Shown here piece by piece: positions 36,737 through 46,290 of a stretch of 64,000 nucleotides of DNA; within the stretch, counting starts at the first letter, position 1, and every line of letters starts with the position of its first letter. The notes beneath the pieces are model-generated. The model did no database searches. It had not been told where the DNA came from and saw only the letters and a program-made list of their open reading frames with translations. A program made the position numbers and the translations under genes. This stretch comes from Calothrix sp. C42_A2020_038 (lineage in GTDB: Bacteria; Cyanobacteriota; Cyanobacteriia; Cyanobacteriales; Nostocaceae): contig JACYLQ010000045.1 of the NCBI GenBank assembly GCA_015272395.1, positions 232,372 to 296,371 of the forward strand, given 5' to 3'.

Positions 36737-36887
36737 AAAAGAGTGAATAAAGAATGAAGAAAGGTAAAACATCTAAATGGCATGATTGAGAATTGAGAAT
36801 AAGGAAGATAAGACAAGTCAGCACTTTTCTAGTTATCTGTGCTTGAGAACCAATTTTCACTTCCCCATTCTCAATTCCCATTACTTG

Positions 36888-37559
36888 CTATTTCCCCTTC
36901 GGTGGTTTAGAGGTGACACCTTTTTCATAAGTTAAGGTGTATACCCCTTGAGTATGCAATACCCGATACCATAATCTTGATTGCGTACCTGTTGAGAGCA
37001 TTTTACTAACTGTCGCTTTTGCGATTTTAAATTGCTCTTCATCTAAACCATCACCGTATAAATCACGGACGATTGCATCGACGTGAAAATGCGTTGTCGG
37101 ATTATGCCGCATTAGTATCAGAATTGCGTTCTGAACAGAGTAATCTTGATATTGTGGCAGTAAAGGTATTGTAGTAGCTTTTCTAGATATATGAAGCTTA
37201 GGAATATCAGAGATATCTGGTTTGACTTTAGTCGCAGCTAGGTTGCTCGCTGTTGATTGGGTGGCGCCAGTCGCGCTTGGTTGGGGAGTAGTTTCTATAA
37301 TCGGTGAGGCAGCCGCTTCATAATGCCGATTAAGCTGACTCAGACTATCCTGAAGATATGCCTGAGTAGAGGATAAACTAGATAACCGACCTAAAGGATG
37401 ATACATCTGGTCTTCTTGAGCATAACCCGACATTAGAGCTTCTATAGAATGAATCTGATGCCGGATGAAAGATAAGCGACGCTCCAAATCGACTGCCTCC
37501 AGTACATAGCGGTCGCGTTCTGCTGACAGCAAACTTAGAATCTCAGGTGAATCAGTCAT
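36888..37559 (-). CDS. Hypothetical protein with coiled coil and winged-helix-like end
   Basis: A 223-residue protein from ATG 37559 (TTG 37571 is in frame). Residues 5-45 form a coiled-coil-like helix, 75-140 are Ser/Thr/Ala-rich and disordered, and the last 80 residues resemble a helix-turn-helix fold (VQNAILILMRHNPTTHFHVD, then DEEQFKIAKATVSKML and LWYRVLHTQGVYTLTYEKG). It may be a DNA-binding or regulatory protein, but no named family was recognised. It is divergent from the zinc-ribbon gene at 37592, with only 32 bases between starts, so the two should share a control region. Confidence 0.7.
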   Translation of the reverse strand: MTDSPEILSLLSAERDRYVLEAVDLERRLSFIRHQIHSIEALMSGYAQEDQMYHPLGRLSSLSSTQAYLQDSLSQLNRHYEAAASPIIETTPQPSATGATQSTASNLAATKVKPDISDIPKLHISRKATTIPLLPQYQDYSVQNAILILMRHNPTTHFHVDAIVRDLYGDGLDEEQFKIAKATVSKMLSTGTQSRLWYRVLHTQGVYTLTYEKGVTSKPPKGK

Positions 37560-37591
37560 AGTAGTTACCAAATCTCAAAGGAACAAATACA

Positions 37592-37876
37592 GTGGAAACC
37601 AAGGAAATTTTTGTTAAGGCTCACGTTCGTATCATTCGGCAAAAAGTTTACCGCTTCGTTTGCAAACAATGCAACTTAGTATCGGAGCGGATTTGTTTTC
37701 CTTCACAACCACTCTATTGTGAAACATGCCGACCGCCTAAGCAAAAAGTTGAAAAACCTTCATCCGAAGCAGTTGTTAAAGCTAAAACCACTAAGAGAAA
37801 GCCCCCCGCTAAACAGTCACGTGTTTCTGCAACAAAGACAGCTACGAAAACAAAAAAAGCTTCTTCTGCCAAATGA
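37592..37876 (+). CDS. Small zinc-ribbon protein with basic tail
   Basis: A 94-residue protein from GTG 37592. The first half has two Cys pairs (FVCKQCN at 23-29 and LYCETCRPP at 42-50), enough for one zinc. The second half is a Lys/Ala/Thr/Ser tail like those of nucleic-acid-binding proteins. The isoelectric point must be very high. An RNA or DNA partner is likely but unproven. It is divergent from the helix-turn-helix-like gene on the minus strand, with a very short shared upstream region. Confidence 0.75.
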   Translation: METKEIFVKAHVRIIRQKVYRFVCKQCNLVSERICFPSQPLYCETCRPPKQKVEKPSSEAVVKAKTTKRKPPAKQSRVSATKTATKTKKASSAK

Positions 37877-38428
37877 TATTCACCAATCACTTATTCATTA
37901 CAAATATAAGTGGTGAATTAGTTATCGCCTAGCTTGAAAGAGTTGCAGTCCGAACCGTGTCTAGCAATTCAATCGTTCTGATACGAAAATTAATAGACTT
38001 AGACTGGAACTCTATCAATCTAACTTTAGCAGCTAGCCTCAAGCGGTATGGGAAAGTTGGAAAGATTTAATAGATTGAGAAGGCAGAGTAGACGCAAAAC
38101 AGCAATACTGTATTTTCTCTTCTTATACCAATTTGAAAAATAAATGCGACATATAGATGTTGGAAAGTATTACTGTGTAAGCATTCTCAAATCCAAAATC
38201 TATTCATTGTCGCCCGACAAATCCAAAATGGTATTATTTCCCCACCTCATCAATGTCACTACTCCCAAAATTCCCATGAATATAACAATTTATTGTAATT
38301 TTTGCTACATAATTGAACTTGATACCTGAAAGCAATCTATCACTGAATTATTTGCTTGTAAAAATACTAAGATAAAAAATCTAGATAAAAAAATTAAAAT
38401 ATATTGTGTAATTATTATGTGATTTGAA
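37877..38428. other. Intergenic region upstream of uvrA
   Basis: About 550 bases with no gene I can support; a 61-codon frame at 38144-38329 has no family features. A block AATCCAAAAT, TATTCATTGTCGCCCGACAA, ATCCAAAAT (38188-38230) is close to one at 9558-9598 (with CGCGTCACAA), so it is a dispersed repeat. The LexA box for uvrA lies at the right edge. Confidence 0.45.
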
Positions 38429-38442
38429 AGTACTATTGTTCT
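38429..38442 (+). promoter_or_regulatory. LexA-binding (SOS-like) box of uvrA
   Basis: AGTACTATTGTTCT fits the published Anabaena LexA consensus RGTACNNNDGTWCB at every fixed position. It ends 74 bases before the uvrA start. This suggests that uvrA is repressed by LexA and induced by DNA damage. Confidence 0.75.
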
Positions 38443-38516
38443 AACATGGGAAAGGTAACAGTGATATTATTAAGAACTGTTTCGCAATTCCCTAAGCACA
38501 TCTCTAGCTTGTCGAT

Positions 38517-41414
38517 ATGTCTGATACTCAGATTGCCGCATCCTTAAATGGAAGAAACGACTCACTCTCGAAGTTGAACAGCCAAAATACTATTCGCATT
38601 CGGGGTGCAAGGCAGCATAATCTGAAAAATGTTGACTTGGAAATTCCCAGAGACAAGCTGATTGTTTTTACTGGGGTATCTGGTTCGGGTAAATCATCAC
38701 TAGCGTTTGATACCATTTTTGCTGAAGGACAGCGCCGCTATGTCGAATCCTTAAGCGCTTACGCTCGTCAGTTTTTGGGACAATTGAATAAACCCGATGT
38801 CGAAGCAATTGAAGGTTTAAGTCCTGCTATTTCTATTGATCAAAAATCAACATCGCATAATCCTCGTTCTACTGTTGGTACTGTAACCGAAATTTACGAC
38901 TACATGCGATTGTTATTCGGACGTGCTGGACAACCTCATTGTCCGATTTGTGATCGAAACATTGCTCCTCAAACTATCGATGAAATGGTCGATAGAATCA
39001 TGGAGTTACCCGACCGTACCAAATTTCAAATCCTTGCCCCTGTAGTTCGTGGTAAAAAAGGTACTCACAAAAAGTTATTATCTAGTTTGGTTTCGCAGGG
39101 ATTTGTTCGGGTTCGTATTAATGGTGAAGTTCGCGAACTTTCTGATTCGATAGATTTAGATAAAAATTTTATACATACTATTGAAGTCGTTATTGACCGT
39201 CTTGTTAAGAAAGACGGGTTACAAGAACGTTTATTTGATTCGCTTTCTACGTGTCTTAAACTTTCCGAAGGAATTGCAGTAGTAATTTACACTCCCACAA
39301 ACAATTCGCCTGGTGAAGATGGAGAAGTTATAGACCAAGAAATAGTTTTTTCTGAAAACTTTGCTTGTCCTGAACATGGTGCGGTGATGGAAGAACTATC
39401 ACCACGTTTATTTTCTTTTAACTCTCCTTATGGCGCCTGTCCTCATTGTCATGGAATTGGAACATTAAGAAGATTCTCGCCGGAATTAGTTATTCCCGAT
39501 GTTGAGGCGCCTGTATATGCAGCCATAGCACCTTGGTCGGAAAAAGAAAATTCCTATTACCTAGAACTACTATATAGTCTAGGAAAAACATATAACTTTG
39601 AGTTACAAACTCAGTGGTGTAAACTAACTGATGAACAGCGTGAAATTTTGCTAAACGGTGAGACAGTCGAAAAAGGAGATAAAACATCTAATTTTCGGGG
39701 AATTTTACCAATCTTACAACGTCAGTATGAAGGTGGTTCAGAACTAGTCAAACAAAAGCTAGAACAATACTTAGTAGACCAACCTTGTCCTGTTTGCCAC
39801 GGTAGACGTTTAAAACCTGAAGCTTTGGCAGTTCGCTTGGGTCAGTACAAAATTTTAGATTTAACAAGTGTCTCAATCCGTGAATCTCAAGAACGTATCG
39901 ATAACTTAAAGTTAAACCCACGTCAGATGCAAATTGCTGACCTAGTTTTAAGAGAAATCAAAGCACGTTTGCAGTTTCTTTTAGATGTCGGTTTAGATTA
40001 CCTTACTCTTGACCGTCCTGCAATGACCCTTTCAGGTGGAGAAGCGCAGAGAATTAGACTTGCAACCCAAATTGGTTCGGGATTAACAGGTGTATTATAT
40101 GTCTTAGATGAGCCTAGTATCGGTTTACACCAACGTGATAATGGGCGCCTGTTGCGAACCTTAACACGACTCCGCGACATCGGCAATACATTAATAGTCG
40201 TTGAGCATGATGAAGAGACTATTCGTGCTGCTGATTATATTGTGGACATTGGTCCAGGTGCAGGTTTACATGGTGGAAACATTGTTGCCAAAGGTAATTT
40301 ACAAGCATTATTAGATGCTGAAAATTCATTAACTGGTATATATTTATCTGGACGAAGAGTAATTCAAACACCTGGACAACGACGTGAAGGAAATGGATTA
40401 AATTTAATTATCAAAAATGCTCATCGTAACAATTTAAAAAATGTTAACGTTGAAATTCCTCTTGGTAAGCTAGTTTCGGTGACAGGTGTGTCTGGTTCTG
40501 GTAAATCAACATTAATTAATGAATTACTGTACCCAGCCTTGCAACATCATATTACAAAAAGGGTGCCATTTCCTAAAGATGTTGATGGTATTCAAGGATT
40601 GACTGCTATCGATAAAGCAATTGTAATTGACCAATCACCAATTGGTCGTACTCCCCGTTCTAACCCCGCGACTTATACAGGAGTTTTCGATATTATCCGC
40701 GATGTATTTTGTCAAACTGTTGAAGCCAAAGCACGCGGTTACAAAGCTGGACAATTTTCCTTTAACGTTAAAGGTGGACGTTGCGAAGCTTGTAGTGGAC
40801 AAGGTGTAAACGTGATTGAAATGAACTTTTTGCCTGATGTTTATGTTCAATGTGAAGTCTGTAAAGGCGCCAGATATAATCGTGAAACCTTGCAAGTTAA
40901 ATACAAAGGTAAATCAATTTCTGATGTTCTCAACATGACTGTTGAAGAAAGCTTAGAATTTTTCCAAAATATACCGAAAGCAGTTACTAAATTACAAACC
41001 CTAGTTGATGTGGGTTTGGGTTATATTCAACTTGGGCAACCCGCGACAACATTATCTGGTGGTGAAGCCCAGCGTGTCAAGCTAGCAACTGAACTATCTC
41101 GACGCGCGACAGGAAAAACACTTTATTTAATTGACGAACCAACCACTGGTTTATCGTTTTATGATGTGCATAAGTTACTAGACGTGCTGCAGAGATTGGT
41201 AGATAAAGGAAACTCTGTTTTGCTAATCGAACATAATTTAGATGTAATTCGTTGTTCTGACTGGGTTATAGACTTAGGTCCTGAAGGAGGAGATAAAGGA
41301 GGGGAGTTAATAGCAACAGGAACACCTGAAGAAGTCGCAAACAATGAAAATTCCCATACCGGGTACTATTTGCGACAAGCATTAAAACAATACCCTCCTG
41401 TTGCAATGGTTTAA
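38517..41414 (+). CDS. uvrA: Excinuclease ABC subunit UvrA
   Basis: UvrA finds DNA damage and hands it to UvrB in nucleotide excision repair. The 965-residue protein has two ABC modules. The first has Walker A GVSGSGKSSLAFD and signature TLSGGEAQRIRLATQIG; the second has GVSGSGKSTLI and TLSGGEAQRVKLATELS. Zinc sites are CPHC/CPIC-type pairs plus CSGQGVNVIEMNFLPDVYVQ with the following CEVC. The UvrB-binding part (around DRIMELPDRTKFQ) is present. The length is normal. A LexA box upstream argues for damage control. Confidence 0.98.
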   Translation: MSDTQIAASLNGRNDSLSKLNSQNTIRIRGARQHNLKNVDLEIPRDKLIVFTGVSGSGKSSLAFDTIFAEGQRRYVESLSAYARQFLGQLNKPDVEAIEGLSPAISIDQKSTSHNPRSTVGTVTEIYDYMRLLFGRAGQPHCPICDRNIAPQTIDEMVDRIMELPDRTKFQILAPVVRGKKGTHKKLLSSLVSQGFVRVRINGEVRELSDSIDLDKNFIHTIEVVIDRLVKKDGLQERLFDSLSTCLKLSEGIAVVIYTPTNNSPGEDGEVIDQEIVFSENFACPEHGAVMEELSPRLFSFNSPYGACPHCHGIGTLRRFSPELVIPDVEAPVYAAIAPWSEKENSYYLELLYSLGKTYNFELQTQWCKLTDEQREILLNGETVEKGDKTSNFRGILPILQRQYEGGSELVKQKLEQYLVDQPCPVCHGRRLKPEALAVRLGQYKILDLTSVSIRESQERIDNLKLNPRQMQIADLVLREIKARLQFLLDVGLDYLTLDRPAMTLSGGEAQRIRLATQIGSGLTGVLYVLDEPSIGLHQRDNGRLLRTLTRLRDIGNTLIVVEHDEETIRAADYIVDIGPGAGLHGGNIVAKGNLQALLDAENSLTGIYLSGRRVIQTPGQRREGNGLNLIIKNAHRNNLKNVNVEIPLGKLVSVTGVSGSGKSTLINELLYPALQHHITKRVPFPKDVDGIQGLTAIDKAIVIDQSPIGRTPRSNPATYTGVFDIIRDVFCQTVEAKARGYKAGQFSFNVKGGRCEACSGQGVNVIEMNFLPDVYVQCEVCKGARYNRETLQVKYKGKSISDVLNMTVEESLEFFQNIPKAVTKLQTLVDVGLGYIQLGQPATTLSGGEAQRVKLATELSRRATGKTLYLIDEPTTGLSFYDVHKLLDVLQRLVDKGNSVLLIEHNLDVIRCSDWVIDLGPEGGDKGGELIATGTPEEVANNENSHTGYYLRQALKQYPPVAMV

Positions 41415-41489
41415 CTCTGATACCTTGAAATTTGCTGTAAGAAATATCTCAAAAATCTGATTATTGCTAGTATATCGCGCTAGCTAACA

Positions 41490-44108
41490 TCAATTACCAG
41501 GTTTGAATTTTGGATACGCGATGCGTTTATGATGGAACTGTTGCCAAACTTCTACAAAAATCTCTGCAATCAAACTCATTTCTGCGCGCGTTAATCCGGA
41601 ATCTATAAGTTGGTTATCCTGCCACCGACCACGTAATATGTTATTTACAACTGCTAACGCTTTTTCTGATGTTGTGTCTTTGAGACTTCGCAGTGCGGCT
41701 TCACAAGAGTCCGCTAACATTACTATTGCCGTTTCGCGCGACTGAGGAATAGGCCCATCGTAACGAAAATCTGCTTCGTTAACTTTGATGTGAGGATTAC
41801 TTTTAGCAATTTGCTGCGCTTGATGGTAAAAATAAGCAATTTGCATTGTGCCCTGATGTTGGGGAATAAAAGCTTGAATAGCGCTTGGTAAACGATGCTT
41901 GCGCGCTATCACCAAACCTTCACTAACGTGCTTCTTGATAATTGCAGCACTTAGCCAAGGGTCATTGATTTCTGTGTCATGTTTATTTGGCCCCCCCATT
42001 TGATTCTCGATAAATGCTTTCGGGTCATGCATTTTTCCAATATCATGATACAGTGTACCTGCTCTTACTAATTCAACATTGCAACCAAGTTGAGAAGCCG
42101 CAGCTTCTGCTAGACTGGCAACAAATAAAGTATGTTGAAATGTACCTGGAGTTTTCGCCGCAAGACTTTTTAGCAAAGGACGATTTGGGTTTGCTAGCTC
42201 TGCTAACCTAATTGGAGTAACCAAGTCAAATAGTTGTTCTAGATAAGAACTTAACCCTAAAGCTACGACACTCCAGCATAATCCCGAACAAGTAAATAAC
42301 AGCGAATCTATAAATATTGAGTACAATTTGCCATTAAATGCACCTTCAAGCAGAATCTTTAAAACTAAGTATACACTTCCTTGTGTTACTGCTATTGCTA
42401 TCCCTAATAATCCTAACTCTTCGCGCGAGCGTCGCTTTTGTGCCATACAACTTCCCAAAAATCCTCCTACCGCTCCTGCTAATAGTGCTATAGTACTAAT
42501 AGAAGAAAAATTCAAGGGCAAAAATACTAACAACAGCCCAATAACTGTAATGCTAATTCGGGTTCCGTAAAAGCTACCCAACAGCATGGATACTGTACTC
42601 CAAGTTGTGTAGTGTGTGCCCATTGTTAAGACTAACGGGGTACTCAGAGTTAGCAGTAAAATCAATATGTAGTCTCGCGCTCGTTTGAGGTATTCTACAT
42701 GCTTGTCAACCTTTATAAAAATGAGAATGGCGCCAGTAATTGCAGTTGCCAGCACTGATAAAGCTAACCAGTTCACTTCACGGTCAATTAAACCATAGGT
42801 TTCGAGAACCAAAAAATGCCAATCTGTTATTTTCTCGTTTTTATTAACAATTACAGAACCCTGCTTAAATTCCACCATCACAGGTTTAACTTCATCTGCT
42901 GCAAGTTTAGTTTTTGCCTGCATTTTTGCTTCGTCAATTTTGAGATTTGCTTGCAAAAACTCTAACAGCACTGTGTTTGCAAAGACTTCGGCTTCTTTTG
43001 GTAGTGACGATGATTGGATATTTAGATTTATCGCTTCTCGCAATATATTTGGTGCTAAACCTGGAGAAATACCTTGAGTTAGAATACGTGCAGCTGTTTG
43101 CTCAATCAGAGTTTGCGTTTTTCTCCACTCATCGTCAGTTAAATCTACTAATTTCTCGTAGCCATATTCTTTTGCACGTGAATTTTGGCTGATCAACTCT
43201 GAAATTCTATCTTTAGCTTGAATATATGCTTGACGTACTTGTGTTAAACGCTCTGTCAATGCTGAGATACTTTGATCGGATGTTGTCAAGCGATAAGTTT
43301 CTACCTCTGCAAGTGCTTGAACTAAAGCACCACTCCTATTCAAATCTGATGAACCTAATAATGTTTGTTGTTTAGAGGCGCCTGTCGCTAAAAACTCTTG
43401 TTTGTATGATTTCTCTCTGGCTTTATTATTTGTGATATTTCGAGAATTTGACTGATTTGTTTTAACCAAAGAACTTTTCTGGTTACGTGTTTGCAGAAAA
43501 AACTGTGATTGTTTTTGACGATTTGCAACATTTAACTGAAACGCTTCCCAATCATTGTTTGATGCAGAACGCAGGTAACGCTGTGTAGATATTGATAATG
43601 CAAATGTATCATAATATGGAAAAGAGCCTGTGATGTCACGAATATCATTGACCTGTGTCAAAATTGTTTCTAGTTTTTGAGTAACCTTTTGATTAATACT
43701 TTTGTCAACAGTTAGAACTGGTACTAAATTTGAGATAGCTTTCTGGCGCTGTTCTTGAGTTGCATATTTATTCTCTATAATCTTACTGCTTGGTGCTAGG
43801 AATTGTTCTGAAGTAATACTTCCAACTTTTATTTGTGGTTGGCTATACCAACTGTGTCCAATTACACAAGTTAATGATATTAGTGCTATTGCGAATAGTA
43901 TGGGAGTTTTTCTAAGTATTTTTTTTAATTTTAATGTATAAAATCGTGAATTTTTAATTACCACTCTTGCCATAGTCTGGAGATATGGTTGACTTATGTA
44001 TAATTCTCCAAATGCTTGAAAAGAGCAATTTTGGCGTAGTTTTTTGTACCATCGCCGACAGCAAGTCAATCGCTGCGTCAAGGACTGCAAAAATGGCGCT
44101 TGTCTCAT
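41490..44108 (-). CDS. 7TM-HD phosphohydrolase (PgpH-type c-di-AMP phosphodiesterase)
   Basis: An 872-residue membrane protein from ATG 44108. It has a first membrane helix (about 67-88), a large extracytoplasmic 7TMR-HDED domain (about 95-455), seven membrane helices (about 460-640) and a cytosolic HD domain. The metal motif shows TLYHDIGKMHDPKAF, followed by PQHQGTMQIAYFY and the Asp of MLADSCEAALRS. PgpH relatives hydrolyse c-di-AMP. An inner ATG at about residue 46 (MARVVIKNSRF) is a possible alternative start. Confidence 0.92.
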   Translation of the reverse strand: MRQAPFLQSLTQRLTCCRRWYKKLRQNCSFQAFGELYISQPYLQTMARVVIKNSRFYTLKLKKILRKTPILFAIALISLTCVIGHSWYSQPQIKVGSITSEQFLAPSSKIIENKYATQEQRQKAISNLVPVLTVDKSINQKVTQKLETILTQVNDIRDITGSFPYYDTFALSISTQRYLRSASNNDWEAFQLNVANRQKQSQFFLQTRNQKSSLVKTNQSNSRNITNNKAREKSYKQEFLATGASKQQTLLGSSDLNRSGALVQALAEVETYRLTTSDQSISALTERLTQVRQAYIQAKDRISELISQNSRAKEYGYEKLVDLTDDEWRKTQTLIEQTAARILTQGISPGLAPNILREAINLNIQSSSLPKEAEVFANTVLLEFLQANLKIDEAKMQAKTKLAADEVKPVMVEFKQGSVIVNKNEKITDWHFLVLETYGLIDREVNWLALSVLATAITGAILIFIKVDKHVEYLKRARDYILILLLTLSTPLVLTMGTHYTTWSTVSMLLGSFYGTRISITVIGLLLVFLPLNFSSISTIALLAGAVGGFLGSCMAQKRRSREELGLLGIAIAVTQGSVYLVLKILLEGAFNGKLYSIFIDSLLFTCSGLCWSVVALGLSSYLEQLFDLVTPIRLAELANPNRPLLKSLAAKTPGTFQHTLFVASLAEAAASQLGCNVELVRAGTLYHDIGKMHDPKAFIENQMGGPNKHDTEINDPWLSAAIIKKHVSEGLVIARKHRLPSAIQAFIPQHQGTMQIAYFYHQAQQIAKSNPHIKVNEADFRYDGPIPQSRETAIVMLADSCEAALRSLKDTTSEKALAVVNNILRGRWQDNQLIDSGLTRAEMSLIAEIFVEVWQQFHHKRIAYPKFKPGN

Positions 44109-44321
44109 CAACTATGACCGCAATTGCTACTTAAGGGTTTAAAACAACATCTAGTATAAGAAATTATCTTAACCATGTTTAACATAATTGTTATACGTAG
44201 TCCACTATATAAATTTCTCGCTAAGATGCTATATAAAATATTACTAATGGTAGTGAATTTTTGCTGAATTGCAGGATACTCTGTTCACTTATGTTTCATT
44301 GTATTTACTGTGTAATCAAAT

Positions 44322-45269
44322 TTACCTTAAACGGATAACACTAGGTGCCGCATAGACACACTGTCGTGGTTCTTCAAGCAAAGGTAAGGAATAATTACAC
44401 AAGTTAGTTTCTGTGCTTAGTTTACTTTCTTGATTGTCCAGTTCATATAACCCTGACCACACAGCCAAAAGTTCATCTGTTAATAATAGCACCCGTAGTA
44501 GGTTATTCTCTGTTGTTTCCTTACCAGAGTGTAAATACTCAATTTGCCAGCCAACTGGAATACTAACTGCACTATTATAAGCCCCTGATAAGGCGCCTGT
44601 GATCACACTATTGAGATAATAATCGTGATTGTCGTAATTAGATGCACCTTTGAAGCTAAGTAAAACTGATAGGCGAAAATCTTCGATGCTTTTGAGAAAA
44701 GTATAAAATGCAGTGGCGACAATATTACTAGGAGTATTCACTTTATATAGTTCAGTATATACCTGCTCCAGGCTTGCATCTGAGTGAAGTAAATCCTCCA
44801 CTATCTGAAGTTGCTGAGGTACATTCGTTGGTGTTTCTCCAATGAATGTTGTGATTTCAGGTATAACTGATGTTGGGTTTAGCTTTTCGTTTAGAGATTG
44901 AGCGACAGTATAACAAATTGCTAACGTACTATCTCTGATTATTAGGTCATCGTTATATACGCGCGCTACTTCAATTAAGTTCTGCCTCAGCTTAAGCATA
45001 TTTTCATGAAAAAATAATGCTATAGGTAGAGCCGAAAATAATGTGTTAATTAAAGCTTTTTCACGAGTGATTGATTCAGGTAACTCTGTTTGAACGCCCG
45101 TGTGAAAGTCCTCAATGCTAAATTTGCCCTGTTTAATTAGACTTTTAAAAGTAAAAGTCACCTGATGATAAGCTTGATTTATATGTTCTGATGCATTTTT
45201 TGTCAACTTTAAACCCAGAAAAGCACCAGCAATAGTTCCTCTAAACCGACTTCTAAGCGTATAGCGCAC
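44322..45269 (-). CDS. Degenerate ADP-ribosylglycohydrolase-like protein
   Basis: A 315-residue helical protein. The start RFRGTIAGAFLGLKL matches the ADP-ribosylglycohydrolase opening, and NYDNHDYYLNSVITGALSGA, followed by YNSAVSIPVGW, fits its last conserved block. Active members have GDALG with acidic metal ligands near the start and GGDTDT before the AGALAGA helix. Here the first acidic cluster is absent and the second reads NYDNHD, so magnesium binding is probably weakened or lost. It lies 26 bases downstream of aroQ on the same strand and is likely co-transcribed. A role as a binding or regulatory protein is inference. Confidence 0.65.
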   Translation of the reverse strand: MRYTLRSRFRGTIAGAFLGLKLTKNASEHINQAYHQVTFTFKSLIKQGKFSIEDFHTGVQTELPESITREKALINTLFSALPIALFFHENMLKLRQNLIEVARVYNDDLIIRDSTLAICYTVAQSLNEKLNPTSVIPEITTFIGETPTNVPQQLQIVEDLLHSDASLEQVYTELYKVNTPSNIVATAFYTFLKSIEDFRLSVLLSFKGASNYDNHDYYLNSVITGALSGAYNSAVSIPVGWQIEYLHSGKETTENNLLRVLLLTDELLAVWSGLYELDNQESKLSTETNLCNYSLPLLEEPRQCVYAAPSVIRLR

Positions 45270-45295
45270 TCGATGCCTTAATAGTTAATTCTTAC

Positions 45296-45754
45296 TTAAT
45301 TAGTTTGATTTCGTAAATGATACACCAACGCTTGTAGTCCTAGCAAATAACTCTGGGCGCCAAAACCACTAATCTGCCCAACTGCTACAGGAGCGATATA
45401 TGAGTGATGACGAAACTCTTCACGACGGTAGACGTTACTGAGGTGAACTTCAACGGTAGGAATATTAACACCAGCTACAGCATCCCGAATTGCCACACTT
45501 GTGTGAGTATAAGCTCCTGGATTTATCAAAATGCCTTGATGCTGTCCCCAAGCTGAATGGATTTTATCAACCAAAACACCTTCGTGATTTGACTGACTAA
45601 AATCGATATTAACCGCAAGTTTTGCCGCTTCTTGTTCCAACAAGCGGTTAATCTCAGCTAAGTTTAATGAACCATAGATACCTGGTTCGCGTTGTCCCAA
45701 CAGATTTAAGTTTGGCCCATGCAGTACCAAAACGCTTAAATTAGCTTGTGCCAC
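45296..45754 (-). CDS. aroQ: 3-dehydroquinate dehydratase, type II
   Basis: AroQ catalyses the third step of the shikimate pathway. The 152-residue protein has the lid motif [20 protein letters not shown] (9-28) with the catalytic Arg and Tyr, then [17 protein letters not shown] (76-92) and [19 protein letters not shown] (101-119) with the active His. Length is normal for the dodecameric type II enzyme. A 45-residue small gene lies 15 bases downstream of the aroQ start side, at 45770-45907, on the same strand and upstream, so a joint transcript is likely. Confidence 0.97.
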   Translation of the reverse strand: MAQANLSVLVLHGPNLNLLGQREPGIYGSLNLAEINRLLEQEAAKLAVNIDFSQSNHEGVLVDKIHSAWGQHQGILINPGAYTHTSVAIRDAVAGVNIPTVEVHLSNVYRREEFRHHSYIAPVAVGQISGFGAQSYLLGLQALVYHLRNQTN

Positions 45755-45769
45755 GTGATAAGCTTTATC

Positions 45770-45907
45770 TTAACGACGACGCGACCGATCGTTGACGGGA
45801 ATCGGAATTAGTTCCGGTTCCGGTTCAGCTTCCGGACCTAAAAGGGCTTCAATCAACTTGCGCCCTAATTCTTTAAGCTTTTCCAGTACCTTCTCTATAT
45901 AGTCCAT
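45770..45907 (-). CDS. 45-residue small protein with amphipathic helix and acidic-Pro hinge
   Basis: ATG 45907 to TAA 45770. The first 23 residues (opening MDYIEKVLEKLKEL) are a regular amphipathic helix with KEL/RKL spacing. A LGPEAEPEPELIPIPV hinge and a basic end DRSRRR follow. AGGAG lies 11 bases before the ATG. The frame ends 15 bases before aroQ begins, on the same strand, so both may be one transcript. The length falls below usual gene-finder limits. The regular heptad-like pattern, the coding-like third positions and the upstream site argue that it is real. The function is unknown; membrane-surface or protein binding is a guess. Confidence 0.7.
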   Translation of the reverse strand: MDYIEKVLEKLKELGRKLIEALLGPEAEPEPELIPIPVNDRSRRR

Positions 45908-46290
45908 CGAACTGACCGCTCCTGAGATAATACCTTAATTTTAGATCACAGCATTCAGAATCGTTAGGGCAATACACCCTATTATTTAAGATGCAAGTCT
46001 ACATCTAGATTTTGATGTATACTGCCCAAGCGGGACAGGTCGCTTTTTCCTAAATAATAAATATGGTGCCATTTTCCCTACTTATTAACAGTATCACATT
46101 TACACCCTACAAAGCTGCATCTTTCCAATGATGGGTATTTGGTATTTTTAGTCAATAGTAAGTCAGAAATTAAGAATAAGGATTGAGAGTTATTTTTGGG
46201 AAAAGCAGTTGGCTGTTAGGAATTTGCCTCTGTTCAGGTTTGACGTGCCAACTGGTTTTCTCATTAGGATAATCCTGAGCGACGAAAATT
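45908..46290. other. Intergenic region between topA and the small gene
   Basis: About 380 bases. A weak hairpin, AAGCG/CGCTT followed by TTTT, lies at 46033-46055. No convincing gene was found; a 69-codon minus frame (46170-46379) overlaps the topA end in another frame and is Lys/Gln-rich only by shadow. Confidence 0.4.

Noticed and set aside
37719..37916. 65-codon frame overlapping the zinc-ribbon gene
   Set aside because: It is a shadow of the Lys-rich tail in another frame.
38144..38329. 61-codon frame before uvrA
   Set aside because: It crosses a dispersed repeat block and has no protein-like pattern or ribosome site.
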